DNA of 64,000 nucleotides from Talpa occidentalis (taxonomy: Eukaryota; Chordata; Mammalia; Eulipotyphla; Talpidae), in assembly GCF_014898055.3 (NCBI RefSeq), contig NW_023604295.1, positions 92,953,591 to 93,017,590 on the forward strand. The letters are read 5' to 3'. A model generated the notes under the pieces. It made no database searches. It was not told the DNA's origin and saw nothing but the letters and a program-made list of their open reading frames with translations. Positions within the stretch are counted from its first letter, which is position 1. Each line of letters begins with the position of its first letter. Shown here piece by piece: positions 12,041-24,076 of the stretch. The position numbers and the translations under genes are program-made.

Positions 12041-12176
12041 AAAAATTTTTCTATTTATTAAGAACAACTGCTGGACCCATTGATACTAGGTTTGTTAAGG
12101 TAATAATTAAATCATATTTCATCCCTTTTGCTTCCTATATTCTACTAATTTGTCATCATCAGAAAATAATAGACTC

Positions 12177-12484
12177 GGGTCTCCCCGGTGGCGCAGCGGG
12201 TTGTGCACAGCGCTGTGAAGCTGCCCTCAGCCTCTGCAGTGCAGGTTTGATCCTGGCCAGCCAGGGAGATTCCCACATGTCATAGCAGACCTCTCCTGCC
12301 TTGACCACTGCTCCTCTCAGCAGTGTGTTTCCATCCATCTGCCCTGTTCTGCTCCCTGCTCTGTCTCTGGTGAATCCTCTCACCCTCCCATGCCTCTGGC
12401 CTGTGCCCTGGTTCTTGCATAAAAATAAATAAATCTTTAAAAAAAAAAAAGAATATAAATCTTTAAAAAAAAAGAAAAAGAAAA
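12177..12484 (+). mobile_element. tRNA-derived SINE, group B, duplicated tail
   Basis: Body starts gggtctccccggtggcgc. A perfect 16-bp TSD, agaaaataatagactc, lies at 12161-12176 and 12485-12500. The tail holds two terminator-like blocks, 'aaataaatctttaaaa' and 'tataaatctttaaaa', followed by gaaaaa repeats, suggesting tail expansion. Confidence 0.95.
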
Positions 12485-12500
12485 AGAAAATAATAGACTC

Positions 12501-14105
12501 ATCAGAAATAATACACCAGGGAATGTTGGAAGTTCTATTTCAAGGTACATTGGATTATCTTGGAATCAGAGCAAAGTAAGCAATAATTTTTTTTTTTGTT
12601 GTTGTTGTTGTTAATGACTATAACCCACAGTAAAGAATCATTTACTCAAGGACAATCTAGACAGACACCAGTCTAGATGATTTCCAAATATCACTATGAT
12701 GAAGATTTCTTCTAATGATCTCTGTTCTGCCAATCACTACCTTCAAATTCTAAAATGTTCTGGAGTTTGTGACACTCTATTGACCCATATGCAATCATTC
12801 TGGTGGGATTCTCTTCTGTCATTACAATCTAATGTAATTAACCTGCTATGTTCAAGGAACTTTGGAAGATAACACAGAAAATGAGGAAAAATATGAAAAA
12901 TTTTCCAATGGTAAAATATACTATAGTGGAGTGACAAGTGTTCTAGAACAAATTTGTGGTTATAATTATTTCTAGCCACATGGAATGTATGGTACTATTA
13001 AGAAGTTGTTTTCTAGAAAAGAAAGAACATATTGCTTTATTTCCAACTGTGTAATAAAGAATTTGACCTTGCCGCAAGAGAGAGTCAACCTACACCTTAG
13101 ACTTCTGGAAAGTATTCTACGGTATAATTAATGTGAGTGTCCTTGTTTATGACAGAGACTGGCCACACAGCATCTTAAGGTGGAGTCAGCCACATTTGAT
13201 AGCATGGGAGGCAGAAACACCAGTCATGCATTTTAGGGTGGAGGTTTTAAACCACTTGCATGAGGGATCTCATGCAAGAGACGTTTCAAGGTTCAAGATT
13301 CAAAATGATGTTTCAAGATTTAGGATGAATATAAATCAAAATCCAAGGAAAGAAAACTATTTTTTTTAATTGCTAATCACATACCAGTGGCTGTTAGTTG
13401 ATTTAGAGGCACTTTTTTATTCAATGCCTTATAAGAAGTTGTTATTGTCCATTTTCACATTTGAAAAATTTAGGACTTAAAGATCCAGTGGCTCACCAAT
13501 GTCATAAAGTCTAAATGTCAAAACAAGGAATTTAATGATAGTTGCCTAATTTGAAAAACCAAGTCCTTTCCACTTCACTAATTTGCCTCCATTAGGTGAA
13601 AAACTGAAACATCATGATAGAGGAAATTTTAAATTACAGCTATGGCTTCTCTTTGTGTCATCACTCAAATCTTACAAATTTTATTTGCATATGCGTTTCT
13701 TCTTTTGTGGAAACCAAGAATTTGTGTAAGTGCCAAAAGAATAACCCAAAGAATTCATAAAGCAATGTATAGTGACACAAGCAAGCCAAAAATACTTTGC
13801 TTCTCAAACGGTCATAATTCAACAGATGTATTTTCATAAGCTCCCAGACCCTAGATTTCTACTTTTGTTTTTACATTCAGAGTATGAGTAGGAGGCAGCT
13901 GCATTAACAGCAGGGTGACTAGGAATTATTTAGCTTAAAAGGATTCAAAATATAAAAAAAAAATTCCTTTTATCCTCTCAGGCACTGATGACATCTTAAC
14001 ACAGAGAGAGAATACCTGGATTTTTCTTCATAGTAATCCTACCCCTTTCAAAACTCTTCCTTACTGCAAATCTTATTCTATTTTAGAGTATCAGAGCTTG
14101 CATAA
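12501..14105. other. 1.6 kb without recognised features
   Basis: Mostly AT-rich, with a (TTG)n run near 12598-12612. The frames at 13133-13369 and 13642-13839 show no domain or splice context that I can support. Confidence 0.5.
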
Positions 14106-14117
14106 GATATGCACTTG

Positions 14118-14211
14118 AAGTGATGTTGAACATTTTTTCATATGCCTATTGGCCATTTGCATTTCCTCTTTGGAGAAGTTTTTAGCTCTTCTGCCCTTTT
14201 TTTTTAAAGAT

Positions 14212-14258
<47 letters not shown>

Positions 14259-14943
14259 TACAAGCACTGGGTACAGTCAGAAGCACGGGAGGGTGAGAGA
14301 ATTCACCAGAGTCAGAGCGGAGAGCAGAGCAGGCAGACTGATGAAGTACACTGCTGAGGGGAGCAGCGGGTGGCAGGAGAGGTCTGTGCGCCATGTGGGA
14401 CCTTCACCCGGAGGCCGGGGATAGAACCAGCGCTGCGGGGATGCCCTCTTCTGCCCATTTTTTGACTGGATTATTTTCTTTGTTTTTGTTGAGTCTCATC
14501 AGCTCTTTGTAGATTGTTGTGATCAGCCCATTTTCATCAGTGTTGTGTGCAAAAATGTTCTCCCAGTCGATGGGGTTTCTCTTACTTTTGGTTATTGTCT
14601 CTTTTGCTGTGCAAAAGCTCTTTAATTTGATGTAGTCCCAGCTGTTTATCTTTGCCTTCACTATCACTGCTTTGAGTCATGCGTCTGTAAAGATGTCTTT
14701 GAGGTGCATGTCATGTAGTGTTTCGCCTATATTTCCTTCTATATACTTTATGGTTTCAGGTCTTATGTATAGTTCTTTAAATCATTTTGAGTTGGTTTTT
14801 GTGCATGGTGTGAGGTAGTAGTCAATCTTCATTCTTTTGCATGTAGTGACCCAATTTTCCTAGCACCATTTATTGAACAAATTTCTTTGCTCCAGTGCAA
14901 GTTCTCTGCTCCTTTGTCAAAGATTAGTTGACCATAAATCTGT
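14118..14943 (-). mobile_element. Inverted 5' part of a LINE-1 (twin-priming product)
   Basis: The reverse strand reads L1 ORF2 from 'ggtcaactaatctttgaca' (right end) to 'tgttcaacatcactt' (left end). It carries the stretch encoding the region before the cysteine motif. The next plus-strand segment at 14944 starts about 16 consensus bases further on. The two halves form one L1 whose 5' part was inverted during insertion. A group-A SINE interrupts this half at 14197-14445. Confidence 0.93.
14197..14445 (-). mobile_element. SINE, group A, 5'-truncated, inside L1
   Basis: Minus-strand copy with an expanded (TTTA)n tail of about 13 units at 14209-14260. It ends at 'gccggggatagaaccagcg', lacking roughly the first 60 bases of the SINE (A-box region). 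An 11-bp TSD, ctcttctgccc, lies at 14186-14196 and 14446-14456 and duplicates L1 sequence. This proves it came after the L1. Confidence 0.95.
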
Positions 14944-15696
14944 AAATCAAAACTACAATGAGATACCATCTCACACCAGTGAGAATGGCACATATTGAAA
15001 AAACTAGCAACAACAAATGTTGGAGAGGTTGTGGAGAAAAAGGAACTCTCCTGCACTGTTGGTGGGAGTGCAAACTGGTTCAACCACTGTGGAGAGCTGT
15101 GTGGAGTTTTCTTGACCTACTAAACAGAGCTTCTGTATGATCCAGCAATTCCACTCCTAGGTATTTACCCAAAGGACATAGAAACATCAATTCCAAACAG
15201 CACATGCACCCCAATGTTTATAGCAGCACTATTTACAATAGCTAAATGTTGGAAACAACCCGAATGCCCAAAAATAGATGACTGGATCAAGAAGATGTGG
15301 TACATATACACCATGGAATATTACTCAGCAATCAATAAAGATAAACACATGCAGTTTTCAGCAACATGGATGGAGCTGGAAGGTATCATGCTCAGTGAAA
15401 TAAGTCAGAAAGAAAAAGAAAAATACCGGATGGTCTCACTCATAGCAGGGACCTAGAAAACCTAAATAAGGGACCAGGAAAAAGACTAATTAACACAAAG
15501 TAAAAATCAAAATCAACAGCAACTCTAAACCAGAGACACATGGTGGGGAGGGGCAGGGAGAGGAAGGACTAGGGTCAAAATAAAGGGGGGTACAATTGTA
15601 TGGGGTATATAACCAAAATGAAAATGCATACATTGTGCAAAAATGAAAAATGATGTAAGAATTATATAAAATAAAATATTTAAAAAAATAAAAAAT
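14944..15696 (+). mobile_element. 3' part of the inverted LINE-1
   Basis: Starts aaatcaaaactacaatgag and runs through the ORF2 C-terminus (cysteine motif codons near 15021-15075), the G-rich tract at 15541-15570 and a 3'UTR ending 'gcatacattgtgcaaaaat' plus TAAAA tail. This 3'UTR differs from that of the 7.7 and 10.6 kb copies. Whole-element TSD: tgcacttga around 14110-14117 and 15700-15708. The ORF2 frame is broken near 15135. Confidence 0.93.
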
Positions 15697-15708
15697 ATTT
15701 GCACTTGA

Positions 15709-15980
15709 GGGGCCTCCCCTGGTGGCGCAACGGTTGATCACTGGGCTGTGAAGCTGCCCGCAGCCTCAGCAGCACGGGTTTGATCCCCGGCCGCCTACAA
15801 GGGTCCCACATGGGGTGCAGACCTCTCCTGCCATGCCCCCTGCTCCCCTTAGCAGTGTATTTCTCGTCAGTCTGCCTGTTCTGTTCCCTGCTTTGGCTCT
15901 GGTGAATTCTCTCAACCTCCTGCGCTTCTGACTGTACCCAGTGCTTGTATAAATAAATAAATAAATCTTAAAAAAAAAAG
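15709..15980 (+). mobile_element. tRNA-derived SINE, group A, at an L1 TSD
   Basis: Starts ggggcctcccctggtggc, with tail 'ataaataaataaatctt' plus A. A perfect 12-bp TSD, atttgcacttga, lies at 15697-15708 and 15981-15992. The same bases are the 3' TSD of the preceding L1, so the SINE inserted at the edge of the L1 after it had landed. Confidence 0.95.
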
Positions 15981-15992
15981 ATTTGCACTTGA

Positions 15993-17265
15993 AAACAAGA
16001 TTATAGACAAAATCTTTGCTTGTTTTCTTTTTTCATGAAAACTGACTTTGGAGGAGAGGGAATGATTGATTGATGTATTGTCCTGTGTCTTTTACTAAAC
16101 TCCTCTCTCAGTTCCCATAGTCATTCTTCTGTGTTAAAATAACAATCATAATTCTTGATATTTGTAATTGGCATTGAGATTCTCTTTTTCAAGCAGAAAT
16201 TTTCACTCTACTCCTAATCTCTCCAAAGAATGCAAACCATCACATAACTCTTTCAGTCCCAAACAAAATTGTACTGAAGCAAATGCCAAGGAATCAAATA
16301 GCTCACAATAAAAATACAGACCATAAAAGGAACTTCTGATACAATGATTTGTTGATGTTAGTGAAGCATGAAACATATTCAAGTTTAAAGGCTAACTTAA
16401 AATTTCAAGCTTCAAAATCCCTGAAGGAAGAAATATGCTTCATTATTTTTATTTAAGAACTAGTTTTAGGCTTTGCAAACTATACAATAAAAAATTTTGG
16501 AAGAGGATCTCAAAAAAGCCATTAAGAGTTATAAATGTAAAGATCGCCGAATTTGATAACTGGGAACAACTTGAAATAAAACTCAATTCAATTTATCTAC
16601 CAAATGCAGATATTGAGACCCAAATAGCTTAAAAGTTTTTTCTAGAATTATAGAGCACATTAATGGTAAGAAAGACTGCTGGGTCCCACATTTTGCATTC
16701 AGTGTCTTGAGGATTTGGGGTTATTTGAAAATTATACTGAAAATAGTCCATTATTGACTCCACATGTAATTGGTCTGATTCCTGGGATGAAATAGAGGAA
16801 ATACTATTTTCTTTGTAATGTTTGTAGATGGAAAGAAAATAAGCTACCTTTACTAATTAGTAACATTCTAAAATACCTATGGGAAAAGAGAACTTTCTCT
16901 GGTATATTGTGAGTAAAGAAAATAAAAATCATGATATATTTTTAAAGTCACAGTGGGAAGGCAGATATATGGTGAACAGACAATCCCTGACCTGAGATGA
17001 TAAATAAACAGCCCATGTGCATGGTCAATATTTGATGTCAATACTGTTAATATTGTTCTCCCAGAGCCAAAAACCATGTTCTCAAAGTCCCATCCCAACT
17101 GTCCTGGGGCATGTATAACTGAAAATTGAGTTTCCAACCAAAAAAGAGTTCAAGGAAATTCAGCATCTATCCATGATAAAGATTGTTAGCAAATGAAAAG
17201 AAGGGAATGGCCTCAACCTGTTAAGGGATAACGATGGGAAACCTGTAGCTAGTCATTAAGTTTCT
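15993..17265. other. 1.3 kb without recognised features
   Basis: AT-rich. The frames at 16435-16632 and 16877-17137 have no supporting motif, and no repeat family is recognised. Confidence 0.5.
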
Positions 17266-17267
17266 TC

Positions 17268-17415
17268 CTCAGCTCAGAAGAAGACAAGGATGTTCATTCT
17301 CACCACTCCTATCAACACTGTATTAGAGTTTATAGTCATTGCAATCAAGCAAGAAATAAAACACATCCAATTTGGAAAGGAACAAATTCTTTATTCTCAG
17401 ATGATATGATATATA
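17268..17415 (+). mobile_element. Old LINE-1 ORF2 fragment (RT core)
   Basis: A short piece matching L1 reverse transcriptase: 'aagacaaggatgttcattc', 'tccaatttggaaaggaaca' and 'tcagatgatatgatatat', where the catalytic box reads Phe-Ser-Asp-Asp-Met. It runs into an AT-rich microsatellite at 17415. Confidence 0.8.
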
Positions 17416-17480
17416 CATATATATATATAAAATTCTATATATAGATATATAATTCTATATTTATATAGATAGATGTCATT
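17412..17480. repeat. AT-rich low-complexity repeat
   Basis: Degenerate (TATA)n with 'aattctatatata' units directly after the L1 fragment. Confidence 0.75.
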
Positions 17481-17580
17481 ATATACACATAGAAATTCTA
17501 TGAAGTCTTTGAAAATAAAAACTACTTTTTTTTTGACAGATTATAAACCTTTATTAACTTCTCTTTAGAACGAGTACTAG

Positions 17581-17861
17581 CAGGCCTCCCCGGTGGCGAA
17601 GCGGTTGAGCGCTGGGTTGCGAAATTGCCCGCAGCCCCTGCAGTGCCGGTTCGATCCCCGGCTGCTCCCCGGCCATCAGAGGAGGGTCCCACATGGCACG
17701 CAGACCTCTCCTGCTGCCCGCTGCTCCCCTCAGCAGTGTACTTTGGTCCTTCTGCCTGTTCTGTTCCCCTCTCTGGCTCTGGTGAATTCTCTCACCCTCC
17801 CGCGCTTCTGACTGTACCCAGTGCATGTATAAATAAATAAATAAATAAATCTTTAAAAATT
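17581..17861 (+). mobile_element. tRNA-derived SINE, group A long form
   Basis: Carries the extra 'gctgctccccggcc' stretch after the B box, 'ggtccttctgcctgttctg', and the gtgcatgtata 3' end. Fifteen-bp TSD with one mismatch: tagaacgagtactag at 17566-17580 and tagaatgagtactag at 17862-17876. Frames on both strands here are SINE sequence. Confidence 0.95.
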
Positions 17862-17876
17862 TAGAATGAGTACTAG

Positions 17877-18943
17877 AGAAGGTATATTTTTCTTCCCAAA
17901 TCAGGTTGCCCCCCACCACCCCCAGCCTCTATATGAGGTGCTTTCACTCAGAACTTCCCCAGGAGCCACACCTGTGACTGAGCAGAGATTATGTGAGAGA
18001 AATGTGACATTTTGTACCCTAATTTGATGGACTGAACATGGGGAGTAGGGAGAGGAATAATCAGGAGAAGCAAACAATGCAGGTTTATTTTTTGCTTCTT
18101 TGACGTTTGGGTAGAAATTTCCCTGGGCAGAGCTGACACTCTATCATGAAATGAGACACATGCTGGTGGTCCAAGGGAAGCAGTCAGGTAAATCAGCTGA
18201 ACACACTGATTTCAAGGCTTTGTGTTCATTTTACTCTTAGACCCACCTGAATAATCTTTCCAAGCTTACTAAAGGTAATACATTTATTTAGCAAGGTATA
18301 AGGATGTAATGCAAATACACACAAAAAAATCCTGTATAAGACATAGTGAGTTATGAGTTCAGCTATAAATATCAAATATGGCTTTTTTAGAAAGGTAAAT
18401 GAAATAAATTGAGATCAAAGTCTTGATGGTTACACAACATAACAGAGAATACATTATTTAGAAAACATTAATGATATATATTATTATCCTGAGGATTATA
18501 AAATGTTAATAATAAATATTGAAAATATGAACAATGTCACTGATTTAGGGGGGGAAATGCTAATTAAAAAAGTCTACCATTTTCACACATTTTATTGGCA
18601 ATACATAAGAAATATTATAACAAAGTGTATATTGTGTGCATAATTTTCCAATGAAAATGTCCAAACTTATACTTAACTTTCAATTATAGTCATTGAAATT
18701 GAAAGAAAGCACATAATATTGATGTTTTGAAATGCATTTGGTTATGTAGAAATTTTATGTCTTAGAAGATGAGTTGACTATAAACAAAATTTTAGTTAGA
18801 TGGAATTGATAAAGAAGTATACTGATTTAAACTAGTTTTGGGCATACAAATATCATTTTTATTGCACTTTGATCTAGGATCACATTTATAATTCATTATT
18901 TATTATAATATAAAATAAACTAAGATTCAGAAGAGCTTGCACA
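17877..18943. other. 1.1 kb without recognised features
   Basis: Starts with a short C-rich stretch (17909-17925), then becomes increasingly AT-rich. No gene or repeat recognised. Confidence 0.5.
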
Positions 18944-18957
18944 CCAAGCACATTTTA

Positions 18958-19237
18958 TTTTTATTTATTTTTAAACATTTTATTTATTTATTTATTTATA
19001 CAAGCACTGGTTACAGTAAGAAGCATGGGAGGGTGAGAGAATTCACCAGAGCCAGAGCAGGGAACAGAACAGGCAGAAGGACCGAAGTACACTGCCTAGG
19101 GGAGCAGCTGGAGAGGCAGGAAGTCTGTCGCGCCATGTGGGACCCTCGCCTGGGGGCCAGGGCTCGAACTGGCACTGCAGAGGCTGCAGGCAGCTTCCCA
19201 GCCCAATGCTCAACCGCTGAGCTATCAGGGGAGACCC
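18958..19237 (-). mobile_element. tRNA-derived SINE, group A
   Basis: Minus-strand full copy from the T-rich tail (tttatttatttttaaac) to 'tgagctatcaggggagacc' (the SINE start). A perfect 14-bp TSD, ccaagcacatttta, lies at 18944-18957 and 19238-19251. It has the 'aaggaccgaagtac' variant of the long form but lacks the extra stretch after the B box. Confidence 0.95.
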
Positions 19238-19251
19238 CCAAGCACATTTTA

Positions 19252-21455
19252 ATAAGTATAATTTATTCTCAAAAATATGATTAGTCACTGAATAGTTTTT
19301 CTTTCCAATACTGTTTCCTTTTCTTTCTAATCTATAAAATCCATGGTATTAACTCCTCATATAAGATAATTAAAAATAAATTTATGAAAAATCAGATGCA
19401 TTTTAGAAAAATAAGACTTTGCTTATGTAAGAAGGTAATGACTGACTATGAAGATCTTTGTATATTAAATGCATTCATCAAAAAATTTATAGATCTTCAA
19501 AGAAGGATATTTTAGCATGAGTTTTGACATATTTGAAAATGGACCAATTACACATAATAAAACAAACAATATTTGCAAGCAAACACACAAACATACAGAG
19601 GAATGGGTTGTGGGGGAGAAAGAGAGAGAGAGAGAGAGAGAGCATGCAAACAACAATTTTGATTGTCCATCAAAGGTATGGAGTGGAGTTATGGCCCCTG
19701 GATACTGTGGTAAATTTTTGAAGGGCTTTGTATGATAATTAATGCATTTATGTGTTATAAGGTGTGAATAAATAAATTGATTTTCTAGATAAACACCCAG
19801 CTGGGATTTGTTAATCACACTAAAAAAGCCTTTTTCATTTTCAAGTCTGGTTTCAGTTGTTCTTTATGATAACCTATACCCATCATGATTTTTATTAATT
19901 TTTTAAAAATATAAAATGCAATTGTGATACTTGCAATATGAAGAGTTTATAACTTTAAAATTAAATATGACCATGTTTTTAAATGCCACTCAACTTTTCT
20001 TTGTGTCTTTTAATGATTAGAAATGTAGAATAAGAACAAGATAATTTAATGGTAAAAATCACAAATAATTTTACTTAGATTTTCTGGAAGAGGAAAATAA
20101 AACTAGAAAAAGAAAAACCTGCAACGTTATACAGTATAATTAATTTAGAATATACATTTTCACATTTCATCTTCATGTATGTAAGAAATAAATTTGTTTA
20201 TGTTGACTGCTGCACCTTGGTGATTTTAGTACAATCATCCTATACATATAGTGTCCAGTGCATTTACATGATTTTGAAATTTACTCCTAGTAATTACTGT
20301 GACTTTTGTGTATTAGTCTGGTAATTATGTGAACCACAATATCTCTGAAAATGATAAAATGTTTTGACAATTAATTTGTAATCATTACCTTTTTCTATAA
20401 TTTAATACGCTCTATTTTAAATTTTAGCTGTTTTTTTTTTCTTTTTCTTCAATTTTTGATTTTCAAATAAAATTATAAAAGAAACTGATGGATATTTAAG
20501 TCATTTCAGAAATATTTCTTGGAAACATTTTGATATGAACATAATTGCTGTTGTATGAGCTCCATGGAAACCAACTTCCAGCCATTCTAAAATGCCCTAG
20601 CAACACAAGGTATAGTACACTCTCAGCTTAGCACTGTGCTTCTTAGATAAACAATGGACTATTTACTAGCAATAGTCTTATTGTGTGTCCCTTATCTATC
20701 TGGCATGGGGAAAAAATGCTATGTTCTTTCTCTTTCTCCTTATTTGAAGAGATTATGAAACAATATTACCCCTTTTAAGAGAACCCTAGCAATGTGGCAC
20801 ATTGCTCTTCATCCTGTGTGAAGGACCAACATAAATAAAAATAAATAATCATTAATATTTTCCTGCTTACCAGAGATTGGTGTCTTATTATAAATCAGTT
20901 TGTGACAACAAATATTTGGATGTCAGTTCTCTCTCTAGAAATGCATTGTCTCTCAGTGAGTTTTTATAACAATTGTTTAATCAAATTATTAAAGATGAAA
21001 TTTAAAGTCTAATAAAGATAATGGTGACAGGAAATGCATTAGTGTTGTTTTATTGCTACAATAGTGAATGAACACACTTACAACTTAATGTCGTAAAACA
21101 ACAAAGTTATCAACTCACAGACATATCTCCCTGGTTAGTGTCAAGCTGCTATTGGGATTTTGTTTCTTTCTGAATGTTTTAGGACTTTTTTTTCTTCCTT
21201 TCTCATTCATATTGCTGGCAGAATATAGTTTCTTAAATTTATATTATTTTGATCTTAGTTTTTGATGGTTGTCAGTTAAGGTCCCAGCTATTAGTGGTTA
21301 CCTGTATTCCCAGATTTATGCTTTGTTTCATTTTGTTTTTTTTCCATTTTCAAAGCCAGGGACAGTGTATCACATTCTTTGCATGATTCAAATATTTCCT
21401 TCTTTTTCTCTCATCTCTCTTACCCGCTCTTTTACCTCTCTATTGCCTTTAAAAC
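19252..21455. other. 2.2 kb without recognised features
   Basis: AT-rich, single-copy-looking. It contains a (GA)n run at 19619-19641, T-runs near 20430 and 21187, and no repeat family or gene I can name. The open frames at 19465-19818 (minus) and 19517-19735 (plus) overlap the GA run and are chance frames. Confidence 0.5.
19617..19642. repeat. (GA)n microsatellite
   Basis: About 12 uninterrupted GA units within 'gagaaagagaga...gagca'. Confidence 0.88.
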
Positions 21456-22299
21456 CGACACATCACCCAAAACAGTGATAGTGAAGGCAAAGATAAACAG
21501 CCGGGACTACATCAAATTAAAGAGCTTCTGCACAGCAAAAGAGACAATAACCAAAACAAAGAGAAACCCCACCGACTGGGAGAACATTTTTGCACACAAC
21601 ACTAATGATGAAGGACTGATCACAAAAATCTACAAAGAGCTGATGAGACTCAACAAAAACAAAGAAAATAATCCAGTCAAAAATTGGGCAGAAGAGCTAA
21701 AAAGAAACTTCTCTGAAGAGGAAATGCAAATGGCCAACAGGCATATGAAAAAATGTTCAACATCACTTGTAATCAGAGAAATGCAAATCAAAACTACAAT
21801 GAGATACCATCTCACACCAGTGGGAATGGCACATATTAAAAAAACTAGCAACAACAAATGTTGGAGAGGTTGTGGAGAAAAAGGAACTCTCCTGCACTGT
21901 TGGTGGGAGTGCAAACTGGTCCAACCACTATGGAGAGCTGTGTGGAGATTTCTTGACCAACTAAACATAGAGCTTCCATATGATCCAGCAATTCCACTCC
22001 TAGGTATTTACCCAGAGGACACAGAAACATCAATTTCAAAGAGCACCTGCACCCCTATGTTTATAGCAGCACTATTTACAATAGCTAAGATTTGGAAACA
22101 ACCCAAATGCCCAAAAATTGATGACTGGATCCAGAAGACGTGGTACATATACACCATGGAATATTACTTAGCATTCAAAAAAGATAAACACATGCAATTT
22201 GCAGCAACATGGATGGCGCTGGAAGGGATCATGCTCAGCGAAATAAGCCAGAAAGAAAAGCAAAAATACCGGATGGTCTCACTCATAGCAGGAATCTAG
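21456..22299 (+). pseudogene. L1 ORF2 C-terminal fragment
   Basis: An open frame runs from flanking DNA (ATG at 21379) through the whole truncated ORF2 to its natural stop at 22297-22299. Cysteine motif, counted from that ATG: C161-x3-C165-x7-H173-x4-C178. The first 26 or so codons are host flank, so the fused frame is accidental. Confidence 0.9.
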
Positions 22300-22488
22300 A
22301 AATCTTAAATAAGGGACCAGGAAAAAGAATAACTATAAGAAAGAAAATATCAAAATCAAAAAATAACTATGAACAAGAGACACTCTATGGGGGATGGGGG
22401 GCAGGGAAAGGAGGGCTGGGGGTTAAAATAAGGGGGTTGTAATTGTATGGGGAATATAAAAATAAAATTTAAATTAAAAAAAAAGAGT
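21456..22488 (+). mobile_element. Young LINE-1, 5'-truncated
   Basis: Late ORF2 from 'gacacatcacccaaaacag' to the G-rich tract (22385-22435), 'gaatataaaaataaaattt' and an A tail. Relative to the 7.7 and 10.6 kb copies it shares variants with the 31.8 kb copy ('ttgaccaactaaacatag', 'cccagaggac'), so these two form a pair. No TSD was found. Confidence 0.93.
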
Positions 22489-22616
22489 TCCAAGTTGTGT
22501 CCAGCAATAATCACCCATCTCAAGTTTTGTAGTCTGACCACCATGCTAACTAACAAGCCCTCTGTCTATGACCACATGACCACAGTAATTATAGTAAATG
22601 CTAATAATAATATACC

Positions 22617-22885
22617 CAGGGCGCCTCCCTGGTGCCACAGGGATTAAAGACAGAGCTATCAAGCTGTTGCCACTGCAGCATGAGTTCCATCCCAGCCTGC
22701 CAGGAAGCTACCCATATGGCGCAGCAGACCTCTTCTGTCTGGCCCACTGCTCCCCTCAGCAGTGTATTTCAGTCAATCAGCCACTTCTGCTTCCCGCTCT
22801 GTCTCTGGTGATTCCTCTCACTGCCCTACCTCCTCTGGCTTACACCCCAGTTCTTGTATGCATAAATAAATAAATCTTTAAAAAA
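22617..22885 (+). mobile_element. tRNA-derived SINE, group B
   Basis: Body 'gcctccctggtgccacagg' to 'gcataaataaataaatctt'. The TSD is AT-rich: taataataatatacc at 22602-22616 and a near copy at about 22886-22902 with a 2-bp TA length difference. Confidence 0.92.
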
Positions 22886-23057
22886 TAATAATAATATATA
22901 CCAACCATTTTTCAAATATCATACCTATATGAACTAATTTAAACATTATAGCAAGTCATGAAGAACATATTATTGTTTGCTCACATTGAAAATGATAAAA
23001 ATGGGGCAAAGTGACAACATAAGGTCTCCACATTAAAGGTTTTCATGCCTTTCTTTG

Positions 23058-23873
23058 TGCTTGATTTCTAGTTTGATAGTATTGTGCTCAGAGAAGATAC
23101 TTGATGTTTTCAGTCTTCATGAATTTTACTGATTCTGTTTTGTTTTTATTTTATTTATTTATTTATACAAGCAATGGGTACAGTCAGAAGCGCCGGAGGT
23201 TGAGAGAATTCACCAGAGCCAGAGCCGGGAGCAGAGCAGGCAGAAGGACCGAAGTACACTGCTGAGGGGAGCAGCGGGCGGCAGGAGAGGTCTGCGTGCC
23301 ATGTGGGACCCTCCTCCGGTGGCCGGGTAGCAGCCCGGGATTGAACCGGCGCTGCAGAGGCTGCGGGCAGCTTCGCAACCCAGCGCTCAACCGCTGCGCC
23401 ACCAGGGAGGCCCTGATTCTGTTTTGTAACAAAAAAAATATGGAGACTGTTCCATGTGTGCTTCAGAAGAAAGTATACCTATGCTCAGCTTTATTTGAGT
23501 ACAGTGCACTAAGTTCATGTGGTCTAATTCTTTGTTTAAGGCTATTGTTTTCATTTTGATTTTCTGTTTAACTGATCTGTCCATTGATGTGCATATACGT
23601 TGTTATCAATGCCCGCTTACAAATATATTAATAATCACCTTATATTTTGATGTTCTCATTTGGTGCATATATGTTGATGAATGTTATATCTTCCCATAAT
23701 TATTACACAATTCCCATCCCTGCTGTTTTTATCTTTTTAAACTGAAAGTATTTTTCCTGATATGAGTATTTTCTACCTTTTTTGGGTTCCATTAGTTTAA
23801 AGGTTTGTTTTCCACCCATTTCTTTGAGCCAATATTTATCTTTGGAAACCATATGAGTCTCCTGGAGATAGCA
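23058..23873 (-). mobile_element. Old LINE-1 ORF2 5' region fragment
   Basis: The reverse strand matches the endonuclease part of L1 ORF2. It can be lined up by eye with 55970-56570: 'tgatttctagtttgatag', 'gatctgtccattgatgtg', 'tatctttggaaaccatatg' and 'tctcctggagatag' recur in order. Interrupted by a SINE at 23144-23412. Frames are decayed. Confidence 0.82.
23144..23412 (-). mobile_element. tRNA-derived SINE, group A long form, in old L1
   Basis: Full minus-strand copy ending 'gcgccaccagggaggcc'. It carries the extra 'gccgggtagcagcc' stretch and 'gaaggaccgaagtac'. A perfect 15-bp TSD, ctgattctgttttgt, lies at 23129-23143 and 23413-23427, so it is recent relative to the surrounding L1. Confidence 0.96.
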
Positions 23874-24076
23874 AAGAATGGTAAACAAAGGGGTAATGGA
23901 ACACAAAGGTGAAGGACACCAGGTCAGCCCTGTAGGAGGATGGTGTCTTGGTGGTGGGTGTGCTTTGGTAACATGTATCTGGATCATAGGTATTATTAAA
24001 ACACAGTAGAAGCATTCTGTTCTATTTCACAAAACATATCTTTAAATAAATCCAGAAATAGAAATTATTCCTGCTT

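Noticed and set aside
13133..13369. Possible exon in a less AT-rich region
   Set aside because: No splice-site pair, domain or neighbouring exon can be supported from the sequence alone.
17554..17919. 121-codon minus-strand frame with similar frames at 40744-41130, 44020-44400 and 60781-61143
   Set aside because: These translate SINE sequence (including its TAAA-rich tail). The similarity between them reflects the repeat, not a protein family.
18937..19284. 115-codon plus-strand frame
   Set aside because: It reads through a minus-strand SINE and flanking DNA.
19465..19818. 117-codon minus-strand frame with a Leu/Ser-rich core
   Set aside because: The core comes from the (GA)n microsatellite. 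No start context or homology is visible.
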